DNA of 64,000 nt from 2-02-FULL-55-14 sp964473365 (lineage in GTDB: Bacteria > Bacteroidota > Ignavibacteria > UBA10030), in contig CAYYOV010000014.1 of NCBI GenBank assembly GCA_964473365.1, positions 12,504 to 76,503 on the forward strand. Reading direction: 5' to 3'. The position numbers and the translations under genes are program-made. This document shows positions 33,431 through 41,499 of the stretch, in pieces. Positions within the stretch are counted from its first letter, which is position 1. Every line of letters starts with the position of its first letter. Below the pieces are notes generated by a model, which did not search any database, was not told the origin of the DNA, and worked only from the letters and a program-made list of their open reading frames with translations.

Positions 33431-33805
33431 ATGGAAACCGGACAACTCGTTCTCTACGGCATTTTGGCCTTGTGGCTTATCCTGCGGGTGCGACGATGGT
33501 ACATCGCTCGGGACATCCCGCGGTACGGAGGCCAGGAGGTCGCTGAGCGGCTTCGGACAGGCAAGGCCGTTCTCGTCGACGTTCGAACCTCGCAGGAACG
33601 ATCGCAGCAAAGCATCCCGGGTTCGGTCCATGTTCCCGTGGCCCAGCTGGGATCTGCGTTGGAAGGCCTTGAACGCTACCGTGACCGCGAGGTGATCTTC
33701 TACTGCGCCACCGGCAGCCGGAGCATGGTCGCAGCCATTCGGGCGAAGAAGGCCGGATTTGGGGTGGCGCACCTGGAAGGAGGCATCGGGTCATGGCAAC
33801 ACTGA
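33431..33805 (+). CDS. Membrane-anchored rhodanese with intact active Cys
   Basis: This 124-residue protein has an N-terminal hydrophobic helix (LVLYGILALWLILRV) and one rhodanese domain. Its loop FYCATGSRSM has the catalytic Cys92 and the usual Arg. VLVDVRTSQERSQQSIPGSVHVP and VAHLEGGIGSW match the fold. It would accept sulfane sulfur at the membrane, in contrast to the Cys-less rhodanese at 31697-32353. It overlaps the next gene by 13 nt. Confidence 0.9.
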   Translation: METGQLVLYGILALWLILRVRRWYIARDIPRYGGQEVAERLRTGKAVLVDVRTSQERSQQSIPGSVHVPVAQLGSALEGLERYRDREVIFYCATGSRSMVAAIRAKKAGFGVAHLEGGIGSWQH

Positions 33806-34026
33806 GATCGATCATTTTGAATGTGTGGATCCAACGAGTGGCCTTGATGCTGGTCGGAGGCGGGGTGGGCTACTGGTACTATGCCGCCATCGGTTGCGAG
33901 CGCGGTTGTGCGATCACCAGCGATCCTTGGATCAGCACAGCTTACGGTGCACTCATCGGATTTCTGGTCCACCCGGCCCGATTCCGAAGCACCAAACCAG
34001 CGGACACGGACGGAGGGACATCATGA
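33793..34026 (+). CDS. DUF6132-like small membrane protein
   Basis: This 77-residue protein has two hydrophobic helices (VALMLVGGGVGYWYYAAIG; WISTAYGALIGFLVH). The central GYWYYAAIGCERGCAITSDPW has two cysteines, as in DUF6132 proteins that accompany rhodanese and YeeE genes in Bacteroidota and Chlorobiota. The cysteines between the helices would lie at the membrane surface and may be redox- or sulfur-active. Coupled on both sides by overlaps (13 nt and ATGA). Confidence 0.82.
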   Translation: MATLRSIILNVWIQRVALMLVGGGVGYWYYAAIGCERGCAITSDPWISTAYGALIGFLVHPARFRSTKPADTDGGTS

Positions 34027-34406
34027 GCTACGGTATCGGAACGACGACCTCGTATACATTCGAGCAGGCGATCGAACGCGTTACGGAGGAGCTGAAGAAA
34101 GAAGGGTTCGGCGTCCTGATGTCCATTGACATGCAGGACACGTTGAAAAAGAAGATCAACGCGGACATCGAGCGGTACACGATCCTGGGGGCATGCAATC
34201 CGCCGTTCGCCCTTAAGGCCCTGGCGGCTGAAGAAGAGGTTGGTCTTTTGCTACCCTGCAATGTCATCGTGTACGAGAAGGATGGAAAGACGGCCGTAAG
34301 CGCTTTCGACCCGTTGGTGATGGAGCAGATCATACAGAATGAAGCGATGAAGCCGATCGCGGCTGAGGTGGAAGCCAGGTTGCGGCGGGTGATCGCATCC
34401 CTCTAA
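34023..34406 (+). CDS. DUF302 domain protein
   Basis: This 127-residue cytoplasmic protein shows the DUF302 pattern: SYTFEQAIERVTEELKKEGFG, then IDMQDTLKKK, YTILGACNPPFALKALAAEE and LLLPCNVIVYE, with two conserved cysteines (GACNPP and LLPCNV). DUF302 proteins recur in thiol and sulfur clusters, but their biochemistry is not settled. It is ATGA-coupled to the DUF6132 gene and 59 nt upstream of thioredoxin. Confidence 0.92.
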   Translation: MSYGIGTTTSYTFEQAIERVTEELKKEGFGVLMSIDMQDTLKKKINADIERYTILGACNPPFALKALAAEEEVGLLLPCNVIVYEKDGKTAVSAFDPLVMEQIIQNEAMKPIAAEVEARLRRVIASL

Positions 34407-34465
34407 GAAAATCGAACCACGAAGGAATGCATCGTGGACAATATCTCTGTCAATCGGGAGCCCCT

Positions 34466-34834
34466 ATGTCAACGCATCTGAATACTCAGGAATTCAAAGA
34501 GAAGGTCTTCAACTACGATACGAACTCGGAGTGGAAGTTCTCCGGGCCGCGTCCGGCGGTCATCGACTTCTGGGCGCCGTGGTGCGGTCCCTGCCGTGTG
34601 GTCGGCCCCGTTCTCGATGAGCTCTCGAAGGAATACGAGGGAAAGATCGACGTCTATAAAGTGAACGTCGACGATGAACAAGAGGTCGCGAGCGTCTTTG
34701 GCATCCGGAGCATCCCATCGATGCTCTTCGTGCCTGCATCCGGACAGCCCAAGATGGCGGTCGGTGCGCTTCCCAAGGAGGCGCTGAAGGAGGCCATCGA
34801 GAAGGAACTGCTGGCGCCGTCGGCTGAAGGGTAG
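34466..34834 (+). CDS. trxA: Thioredoxin
   Basis: This 122-residue thioredoxin has the active site WAPWCGPCR (Cys40 and Cys43), then the cis-Pro region GIRSIPSMLFV and GALPKEAL. A 12-residue insert (FNYDTNSEWKFSG) before the first strand is common in Bacteroidota and sulfur-metabolising bacteria. It probably reduces persulfides or disulfides for the sulfur relay. CGGGAG lies 5 nt before ATG 34466. It is the last gene of the second sulfur transcription unit, with a hairpin terminator downstream. Confidence 0.93.
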   Translation: MSTHLNTQEFKEKVFNYDTNSEWKFSGPRPAVIDFWAPWCGPCRVVGPVLDELSKEYEGKIDVYKVNVDDEQEVASVFGIRSIPSMLFVPASGQPKMAVGALPKEALKEAIEKELLAPSAEG

Positions 34835-34841
34835 AAGCGGA

Positions 34842-34875
34842 ACACAGAGTTCCGCAGAGTCGTCACAGAGATCCA
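34842..34875. repeat. Intergenic repeat, ACACAGAGTTCC ... CAGAGATCCA (copy 1)
   Basis: ACACAGAGTTCC starts at 34842 and CAGAGATCCA starts 24 nt later (34866-34875). The same two words with identical 24-nt spacing occur at 55508-55541. Confidence 0.65.
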
Positions 34876-34887
34876 CATACGGATCGT

Positions 34888-34917
34888 ACGAGCCCGGGAG
34901 GACATCCCTGGGCTCGT
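34888..34917 (+). terminator. Probable terminator of the mobA-thioredoxin unit
   Basis: ACGAGCCC pairs with GGGCTCGT, extended inward by a G-U pair and two G-C pairs. TCGCTTTGT follows. It lies 54 nt after the thioredoxin stop. Confidence 0.6.
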
Positions 34918-35219
34918 TCGCTTTGTAGGAGGGGAACGTTCAGGCGAAGCGGCTGACAAATGTTCCTATCAGGATCTCTGGAACGCTCGGCGCTGACGCT
35001 GTGGGGTGTCTGTGATGCGTTTCATTCTTGGCGGCGATCACGTGTGTCGCGCTGTTTTGATAGACGTTGCAGTGTGTACGCTGTCTCCGCTGGCTCGAAA
35101 CAGATGCGGGACACGAACCTGCCTGCCGGCAGGAGTACACAAGAAAATAAATACGTACCTTCGTGTACCTTCGCTCTGTTTCGTGAAACTTCGTGTGACG
35201 CCTTTTTGAGAGGTGCCCC
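34918..35219. other. Intergenic spacer with wordy and palindromic repeats
   Basis: No gene is seen here. The palindrome CCTGCCGGCAGG lies at 35122-35133, preceded by CCTG as in the element at 29454-29472. A degenerate run of TTCGTG words covers about 35155-35205. The promoter for the following hydrolase gene must lie here but was not recognised. Confidence 0.5.
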
Positions 35220-35891
35220 GTGCGTCTTCTTTCGGTCCTGGTGCTTTTCTCCGTCCTTGTTGTACCGCTGTTCTCGCAATCCACTGCTTCCCTCGACTCG
35301 CTCTATCTCAAGAGCGCTCACTACCGCCACATGACCGACCTCTGGGCCCGCTACCGGCCCGCGAGGGCCGACGTCGTGATGCTCGGCAACTCTATCACGG
35401 CCGGGGTGGAATGGAGCGAGCTCCTAGGACGTCCGAACATCCTCAATCGCGGCATCGGTGGTGACAACCTCGTAGGGTTCTTGCACCGTCTCGAGTATGT
35501 CCTTCCGCTCCGGCCGAAGGTCTGCTTCGTCATGGGGGGCATCAACGACCTCTACGCGGGGTACACGGCCGACCAGGTGTTCCGCAACTATACCGCTCTG
35601 CTCGATTCTCTCCGCGGAGCATCGATCATTCCGATCGTCCAATCGACCCTTCACGTTTCGCCACGCTGGCGCCTGGCGGACGAGAGGAACCCGCAGGTCG
35701 CCCGGCTGAATGAACTCCTTTCCACGCATTGTCGTGAGCACGGGTTGACCTTCATTGACCTGAACGCCCGTCTGTCCGAAGGGGGACGTCTCCGGGACGA
35801 GTTCACGACGGACGGGGTTCATTTGACGGCGCGGGCATATGCTGTCTGGGGTGAGGTGCTCGAGCCCGAATTGCGACGCCATGGGCTGTAG
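35220..35891 (+). CDS. Exported SGNH/GDSL-family hydrolase
   Basis: This 223-residue protein has a signal peptide (VRLLSVLVLFSVLVVPLFSQ) and SGNH blocks: VVMLGNSITAGVEW (block I, with Asn in place of the usual Asp before Ser; nucleophile Ser), RGIGGDNLVG (block II Gly), VMGGINDLYAG (block III Asn) and FTTDGVHLTARAY (block V Asp-His). Such enzymes are lipases, esterases or carbohydrate deacetylases; this length and sequence resemble the PAF-acetylhydrolase / sugar-esterase branch. The GTG start is preceded by GAGAGG. Confidence 0.9.
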   Translation: MRLLSVLVLFSVLVVPLFSQSTASLDSLYLKSAHYRHMTDLWARYRPARADVVMLGNSITAGVEWSELLGRPNILNRGIGGDNLVGFLHRLEYVLPLRPKVCFVMGGINDLYAGYTADQVFRNYTALLDSLRGASIIPIVQSTLHVSPRWRLADERNPQVARLNELLSTHCREHGLTFIDLNARLSEGGRLRDEFTTDGVHLTARAYAVWGEVLEPELRRHGL

Positions 35892-35957
35892 GCCGCGTCC
35901 GCTTGAATTTCAACCGGATTTCCGGTAGGATACTTTCCCACATCGAGCGATCCATTC

Positions 35958-36653
35958 GTGTCTGCCGCCGCGCTCCATCCCAGAGAATCTGAACGCCTTG
36001 ACGCATTGCGCCGGTACCGCATTCTCGACACGGCTCCGGAGCGGGCATTCGACGACCTGACGTATCTGGCGTCGTTCTTTTGCAAGACGCCGATGTCGCT
36101 CGTCACGTTCGTCGATCGTGACCGGCAATGGTTCAAGTCGCGGGTCGGAGTCCAACACCCGCAGACGTCGCGCAAGATCTCGTTCTGCGCTCACACGATC
36201 CTCCAGCCGACGGTCATGGTCGTTCCCGACATGCATGAGGACGACCGCTTCAGGGACAACCCGCTCGTGACGCACGAACCATCGGTCCGGTTCTATGCCG
36301 GGGCCCCGATCCTCAGCCCCGAAGGACTTCCGCTCGGCGCGCTCTGTGTGCTGGACCGAGTGCCGCGGACGCTCACGGTCGGACAGGAAGAGGCCTTGCG
36401 GGCGATGTCGCGCATCGCCGGCGCGGTCCTCGAGTCGAAGCGCTCGGTCGGTGAATTGGCTGTGGCAACGGAACGTCTCAACCTCCTGAGCCACATGATG
36501 CCGGTCTGTTCTTCGTGCGGACGCCTGCAGAGTGAATCGGGTGCATGGACGTCGCTCGAGCTCTTTGTCCGCGAACACGCGCATCAGGCGGGTGAGCTGC
36601 GGACCTGTCCCGATTGCGCCAAACGCCTCTACCCGAACTACATCCGCACCTGA
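35958..36653 (+). CDS. GAF-domain protein with C-terminal Cys motif
   Basis: This 231-residue soluble protein has a GAF domain (about 25-165; FDDLTYLASFFCKTPMSLVTF, KISFCAHTILQPTVMVVPDM, FYAGAPILSPEGLPLGALCV), a helix, and a C-terminal motif MPVCSSCGRLQSESGAW with CPDCAKRLYPNY. That CxxC...CPxCAxxLYP tail is often attached to response regulators and GAF proteins and is probably a small metal or structural element. It has no catalytic output domain. The propeller histidine kinase starts 8 nt after its stop, so it may modulate that kinase. Confidence 0.85.
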   Translation: MSAAALHPRESERLDALRRYRILDTAPERAFDDLTYLASFFCKTPMSLVTFVDRDRQWFKSRVGVQHPQTSRKISFCAHTILQPTVMVVPDMHEDDRFRDNPLVTHEPSVRFYAGAPILSPEGLPLGALCVLDRVPRTLTVGQEEALRAMSRIAGAVLESKRSVGELAVATERLNLLSHMMPVCSSCGRLQSESGAWTSLELFVREHAHQAGELRTCPDCAKRLYPNYIRT

Positions 36654-36661
36654 CGACCACC

Positions 36662-39600
36662 GTGCGCTCCATCGCCCCCACCGGCCAGTCGGCATTCCGT
36701 GCGCGCGCCTGGTCCTTCCTGACGGCCGTCTTCCTGATCGTTGCATCTGCCGACGCCCAGACGATCTTTTCGTCCAAGGGTGAACCTTACATCCTCGACC
36801 AGTGGACGGTGAACGAGGGTCTGCCGCAGAACACCGTGTCGGCCGTCGTTCAGACCTTCGACGGATTTCTGTGGCTTGCAACGAACGGCGGCCTTGTCCG
36901 CTTCGACGGCGTGCGCTTCCATACGTTTGAACGCATCTCTCCGACCGACGACCGCGCCTTCCGCATCACCAGTCTCGTCGAAGGACACGACAGCACGCTC
37001 TGGGTCGGAACGGAAGATGGCCAATTGTTCCGGTATCGTGCTGAGCATTTCGACCTCGTGTCGGCTCGGCAGGGAGCTGAGCCGACATTGTCGATCCTCG
37101 CTCTTGCACAGGATTCATCCGGGGTGATCTGGCTGGGAAGGATGAATGCAGGATTGGCGCGGGTCATGGGGTCGTCAGACGGCAAAGATTCGGTCACGCA
37201 ATCAAGTTTACAGCCGACGTGGCAGATCCCGATCGTGAGTACGATCAAAGCCAGTTCCACCGGATCTCTCTGGATCGGCGGCGGGGGGATTGCCGAACTG
37301 AAGGGATCCGGCATTCAGACGCACGAATTGCCGGAGCTGGACGCTCACGACTTGGTCGTCTCGGTGACGGTGGATTCGGCCGGACACGTATGGGCTGGCA
37401 CCTCGGCGGGCCGCCTGTTTGAGCTCCATCAACGCAAATTCGTCGAGACGCCGGCAACGCGCCTCCGGGATTCGTATGCGTTCGACGAAGTCCTTTTCGA
37501 CGGACCGCCGGCCCTGATCAACGCCATGCGGTCGGGTGTGTTGCGGTATCTGGACGGCCGATTCTATCGGCAAGGGACCGAGCGATGGGGCCGGGCATTC
37601 ATGGTCCGCAGCGTGTTGACCGACCGTGAAGAGAACACCTGGATTGGGACCGTGAGCCAGGGGTTATTCAGGATCCGTCGCGCCACGTTTGACCACTGGG
37701 ACCTCGACGACCCGCAGCGCAATGTCACGGCCATGGTGCATGACGGTCGACACGGCACCTGGGTTGGATTGAATTGTGGGGGCGTGCTGTTGGTTCGCGA
37801 CGGAAAGGTCATCCCACATCCAGTCTCGAGGTTGTTGAGTGGCCAGTGTGTGTGGTCACTGACCGTCGACCCGAGAGGGCGTCTCTGGGTTGGAACGTGG
37901 GGAGCTGGCCTCTGGAGAATGGACCCGGATCAGCCGGAGGCAACAGTACGACGGTGGGGTGCATCAAGTGGACTTCGAAGCGATGTGATCATGGCGCTCG
38001 AGCCCCGCCGCGCGGGAGGTCTGTGGGTGGGAACACAGAATGCCGGCTTGGCTCACCTGAATGGTGAGAACGTTGAGCGCTGGACCACCAAGGAAGGCCT
38101 TCCTTCGGATGACATTCGCTCGTTCGCCGAGGACAGCTTGGGCCGTCTCTGGATCGGCACACAGCTGGGACCGGCGGTCCTCGAAGCGGGGGATGTCCGT
38201 CGGCTCGCAGGGCCCTCCGGAAGCAACTACGCGCCCGTTCGGACCGTCATGCTCGATGGGGCCGGCTCTGTGTGGATGGGGACCTATGGCGGCGGACTCT
38301 TGCGGTGGAAGAACGGTAACCTGGTGCGGATCACGACGAGCGATGGCCTCTACGACAATATCATATCCCAATTTCTGATCGGCCCGAATGGGTACGCATG
38401 GATGGGATGCAATCGCGGTATCTGGAAGGTCGCGCTCCAGGAATTGAACGCCGTCGCCGATGGTCGCATCGAGCAAGTCACTTCGATCACGTACGGACGT
38501 GGTGATGGCTTGCGCACCATCGAAACGAACGGGGGCTTCCAGCCGGCAGGTCTGCGACATCCGAATGGAGAGCTGTGGTTCCCGACCGCAAGCGGGATCG
38601 CCCGTACGAACCCGACCACGCTTCGTCCCAATCGTGCCAGTCCCCCGGTGGTTGTGGAGCAGGTGTTCGTCGACCGTGTCGCGCAATCGGTGCTCCCCCA
38701 GATGCACTTTCCCGCGGGAGTTGAAGAGGTGCGCATCGAGTTCACGGCACTGAGCTTCACGGCCCCCCAGAAGGTGCGGTTCAAGTACCAAATGGTGGGC
38801 TACAACAAGTCGTGGGTGGATGTGGGCAACGAACGGAGCGCAACATTCACCAATGTCACCCCCGGCACATACCGATTCCGTGTCATCGCCGCGAACAACG
38901 ACGGCGTCTGGAATGAGGATGGCGCTGAGATCACACTCACCTTCGAGTTCCCGTTCTGGGCGACCCTTTGGTTCCGTCTCCTCGCCGTGCTCGCGTTGGT
39001 CGGCATGGGTATGCTCGTCGTCGCGATCCGGCTTCGCCAGGTCCGTTTAGAGAAGGAACGACAGGAAGAGACGTCAAGAAGGCTCATCCAAAGTCAGGAG
39101 GAGGAGCGGCAGCGGATCGCGGGAGAGCTGCATGACGGTTTGGGCCAGGACCTCATCGTCTCCAAGAATCGCTTGCTGCTCGCGGCCCACTATCTTCAGG
39201 ACGGCACCCCGGCCAAGGACGAATTGATGAATGTCGTAGACGCCGTGACCGCGGCACTGCGGAGCGTCCGATCGATCGCATACAATTTGCGGCCGTTCCA
39301 GCTCGACCGCCTCGGACTCACGGAGACGATCCGGTCGACGGTCCGTGCGATCCAGCAGGTCACGCCCGTCAAGATCGAAACAGAGATCGCGTCGGTCGAT
39401 GGCCTCTTGAACCGAGAGGCCGAGATCGGCGTGTTCCGGATTGTCCAAGAGGCTCTGACGAATGTCGTCAAGCACTCGCAAGCGACCCGCGCGAGCGTCG
39501 TCGTCGCCTACGATGAAGGTCATATCGTGATCCGCGTCGAAGACAATGGCCGGGGCTTCGATACGCCCGTCGAGGACAACGCCCTGACGTTCGGGTTCGG

Positions 39601-39736
39601 GCTCTCGAGCATCGAGGAGCGCGTCAAGATGCTCGGCGGTGTGCACAAGTTCTCGTCGTCTCCCGAGAGCGGCACGACGATCGCGGCACGGGTACCGATC
39701 GAGGGGAACGAGCCGGAACCGGCGCCGGAGCCGTGA
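36662..39736 (+). CDS. Two-component propeller sensor histidine kinase (Reg_prop / Y_Y_Y / HisKA_3)
   Basis: This 1024-residue kinase follows the GAF gene; GTG 36662 is the best start. After a signal or anchor (FLTAVFLIVASADAQ), repeats such as DGFLWLATNGGLVRFDG and LWVGTEDGQLFRYR form a large periplasmic beta-propeller (about 30-680). A Y_Y_Y domain follows (KYQMVGYNKSWVDVGNERS), then a transmembrane helix near 765-785, the HisKA_3 box RIAGELHDGLGQDL (His near 823) and the ATPase domain (IVQEALTNVVKHSQ; DNGRGFD). It should phosphorylate the NarL-type regulator encoded next. Propeller kinases often sense extracellular glycans. Confidence 0.94.
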   Translation: MRSIAPTGQSAFRARAWSFLTAVFLIVASADAQTIFSSKGEPYILDQWTVNEGLPQNTVSAVVQTFDGFLWLATNGGLVRFDGVRFHTFERISPTDDRAFRITSLVEGHDSTLWVGTEDGQLFRYRAEHFDLVSARQGAEPTLSILALAQDSSGVIWLGRMNAGLARVMGSSDGKDSVTQSSLQPTWQIPIVSTIKASSTGSLWIGGGGIAELKGSGIQTHELPELDAHDLVVSVTVDSAGHVWAGTSAGRLFELHQRKFVETPATRLRDSYAFDEVLFDGPPALINAMRSGVLRYLDGRFYRQGTERWGRAFMVRSVLTDREENTWIGTVSQGLFRIRRATFDHWDLDDPQRNVTAMVHDGRHGTWVGLNCGGVLLVRDGKVIPHPVSRLLSGQCVWSLTVDPRGRLWVGTWGAGLWRMDPDQPEATVRRWGASSGLRSDVIMALEPRRAGGLWVGTQNAGLAHLNGENVERWTTKEGLPSDDIRSFAEDSLGRLWIGTQLGPAVLEAGDVRRLAGPSGSNYAPVRTVMLDGAGSVWMGTYGGGLLRWKNGNLVRITTSDGLYDNIISQFLIGPNGYAWMGCNRGIWKVALQELNAVADGRIEQVTSITYGRGDGLRTIETNGGFQPAGLRHPNGELWFPTASGIARTNPTTLRPNRASPPVVVEQVFVDRVAQSVLPQMHFPAGVEEVRIEFTALSFTAPQKVRFKYQMVGYNKSWVDVGNERSATFTNVTPGTYRFRVIAANNDGVWNEDGAEITLTFEFPFWATLWFRLLAVLALVGMGMLVVAIRLRQVRLEKERQEETSRRLIQSQEEERQRIAGELHDGLGQDLIVSKNRLLLAAHYLQDGTPAKDELMNVVDAVTAALRSVRSIAYNLRPFQLDRLGLTETIRSTVRAIQQVTPVKIETEIASVDGLLNREAEIGVFRIVQEALTNVVKHSQATRASVVVAYDEGHIVIRVEDNGRGFDTPVEDNALTFGFGLSSIEERVKMLGGVHKFSSSPESGTTIAARVPIEGNEPEPAPEP

Positions 39737-39819
39737 TCTCCACGTCGAGCCCTCCACCGCATCTGCGCTGAGATGCCCAGGAAAGATGATGCGCCGTTGC
39801 GGTACACTCTTTGTCCCTG

Positions 39820-40473
39820 ATGCCCAAACCACACACCATATTGATCGCCGATGACCATCCCGTGTTCCGACGCGGGATGGTGCAGATCATCGAGGAGAAG
39901 TTCTCCGGCTCGCGCATCGTCGAAGCCGGAAACGGCTCTGAGGCGCTCATCGCGATCCATGATCATCGACCGACCATCGCGATCCTCGACGTCGACATGC
40001 CGAAACGGAACGGCCTCGACGTCGCCACAGAGATCCGCCGGCGCGGACTGCAGGTGGCCGTCGTCATCCTCACGATGCACGACAACGAAGAGTTCTTCAA
40101 TCGAGCGATGGATCTGGGTGTCATGGGATACGTGTTGAAGGATGGGGTCGTTGGAGAGATCGCCACCTGTCTCGAAGCGGTCGCGGCGGGGCGCCACTAC
40201 TACTCTCCGCTACTGACCGATTACTGGGTGCGGCGCGACCAGGCGAAGTCCCAGATCAAAACACTCCTGGCTGGTCTTGCCGGCCTCACCCCCACCGAGC
40301 GGCACATCCTCAAGTTGATCGCGGAAAGCAAGACCACCCGTGAGATCGCTGAGGTCCTCTTCATCAGCCCTAAGACCGTCGACAACCACCGCTCGAATAT
40401 TGCCGCCAAGCTGAATCTGAAGGGGAACAATGCGGTTCTTCGCTTTGCGCTGGAGAACAAGGCGAAGATGTGA
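39820..40473 (+). CDS. NarL/LuxR-type response regulator
   Basis: This 217-residue regulator has an intact receiver (LIADDHPVFRRGM, phospho-Asp in AILDVDMPKRNGLD, Thr in ILTMHD, Lys in YVLKDG) and a LuxR helix-turn-helix (LTPTERHILKLIAESKTTREIAEVLFISPKTVDNHRSNI). It is the natural partner of the HisKA_3 kinase that ends 83 nt upstream. ATG 39820 is preferred to TTG 39811. Confidence 0.93.
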   Translation: MPKPHTILIADDHPVFRRGMVQIIEEKFSGSRIVEAGNGSEALIAIHDHRPTIAILDVDMPKRNGLDVATEIRRRGLQVAVVILTMHDNEEFFNRAMDLGVMGYVLKDGVVGEIATCLEAVAAGRHYYSPLLTDYWVRRDQAKSQIKTLLAGLAGLTPTERHILKLIAESKTTREIAEVLFISPKTVDNHRSNIAAKLNLKGNNAVLRFALENKAKM

Positions 40474-40599
40474 CCAGCGTCACGTCCAGAGGGGTCGCAT
40501 AGGGGCTGGCCCCTGGTACGTTGAGGATTCCCACCTATTGAGCGCGCGGCAACCTCTGCCGTTATTGGTGTCGTACTAAGGACATCCAAAACCTCGCCC

Positions 40600-40971
40600 G
40601 TGAAGATTCTGCTGGTTGAACAGAACCCTACGCTTCGTGGTCTCCTGCGCTCGATCCTCGAATTGGGCCACGCCGAGATCGCGGAGGCAAGCGACGCCAC
40701 CGCGGCCCTGCGGGCGTTCTCAGAGTACCGACCTGATTGGGTCCTCGTCGATCTGACGCTGCGAGAGATGGACGGTTTCGACGCGACCCGGCTCCTGAAG
40801 TCGTCGCATCCGGAGGCGAAGGTGATGCTCGTGGCCGACCAGGACAGTCTCGCGCTTCGCAAGAAGGCGCGCGCGGCTGGTGCGGGCGGCATCCTGGTCA
40901 AAGAGGACCTGTACCGTGATCTGCGGCGAACGCAGTTTCTCCCCATGGCGCCGCCACGGCCATTGCCGTGA
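40600..40971 (+). CDS. Stand-alone receiver with degenerate acidic pocket
   Basis: This 123-residue receiver opens VKILLVEQNPTLRGLLRSIL: the usual Asp-Asp pair is Glu-Gln. The phospho-acceptor appears intact (DWVLVDLTLREMDGF) and Lys is in GILVKEDL, but the Thr/Ser position reads MLVADQD. Weak Mg binding suggests altered phosphorylation. GTG 40600 is the start. It leads a co-directional run of pilin-like, HerA, PilC and PilB genes, 14 nt before the first pilin-like gene, and may be its regulatory input. Confidence 0.82.
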   Translation: MKILLVEQNPTLRGLLRSILELGHAEIAEASDATAALRAFSEYRPDWVLVDLTLREMDGFDATRLLKSSHPEAKVMLVADQDSLALRKKARAAGAGGILVKEDLYRDLRRTQFLPMAPPRPLP

Positions 40972-40985
40972 AGCGAACCTGAATC

Positions 40986-41498
40986 ATGGGACAGACGCTT
41001 CTATCGGCCGGACTTATTGTGATCGTGACGATCGCCGTCATCAATGCGAATCGGCTGGTCATCAACAGTCAGACTACCAAGCTCGAGGCGCAGGCTCGGC
41101 TCGAGGCGTCGGATATCGCCATGGAGATCATCACCGAGGCCAGGACGAAGAAGTTCGATGAAAAAGTCGACGGGACCGATTGGCAGGCTGTAGACGAGTT
41201 CACAGAGGCCTCGTCACTGGGCCCGGACGGGAGTGAGTCGTTCACGATGCCCGACGTCGTTACGTATCAATCCGCATCGCGATTCGACGACTTCGATGAT
41301 TACAAGGGGTACAGGCGGACCGCTTCGTCATCGCAATTGAGCGGCTACTCGGTCTCGTGCGACGTTTTCTACGTCAAGCGGGAGGCTCCTGACACAAAGA
41401 CGACCAACCGAACATACTTGAAAAAAATGATCGTCTACGTGACCCACTCCCTGTATCTGCGCGACACGCTGCGCATCAGCATGACGAAGACGCATTGA
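40986..41498 (+). CDS. Pilin-like membrane-anchored protein 1 (hypothetical)
   Basis: This 170-residue protein opens with a short MGQTLLS and a hydrophobic helix (AGLIVIVTIAVINANRLVI), continued by an amphipathic helix (TKLEAQARLEASDIAMEII). A soluble, strand-rich domain follows. That layout is the one of pseudopilins, but the basic leader and Glu5 of canonical prepilins are missing. I recognise no family by sequence. It is the first of three consecutive small anchored proteins before the HerA-PilC-PilB genes; the next one starts 1 nt after its stop. Confidence 0.6.
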   Translation: MGQTLLSAGLIVIVTIAVINANRLVINSQTTKLEAQARLEASDIAMEIITEARTKKFDEKVDGTDWQAVDEFTEASSLGPDGSESFTMPDVVTYQSASRFDDFDDYKGYRRTASSSQLSGYSVSCDVFYVKREAPDTKTTNRTYLKKMIVYVTHSLYLRDTLRISMTKTH

Positions 41499-41499
41499 C

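Noticed and set aside
40474..40599. Riboswitch or structured leader before the receiver gene (AGGGGC-TG-GCCCCT)
   Set aside because: The dyad has only a 2-nt loop and the surrounding sequence does not match a riboswitch consensus I know, including c-di-GMP classes.
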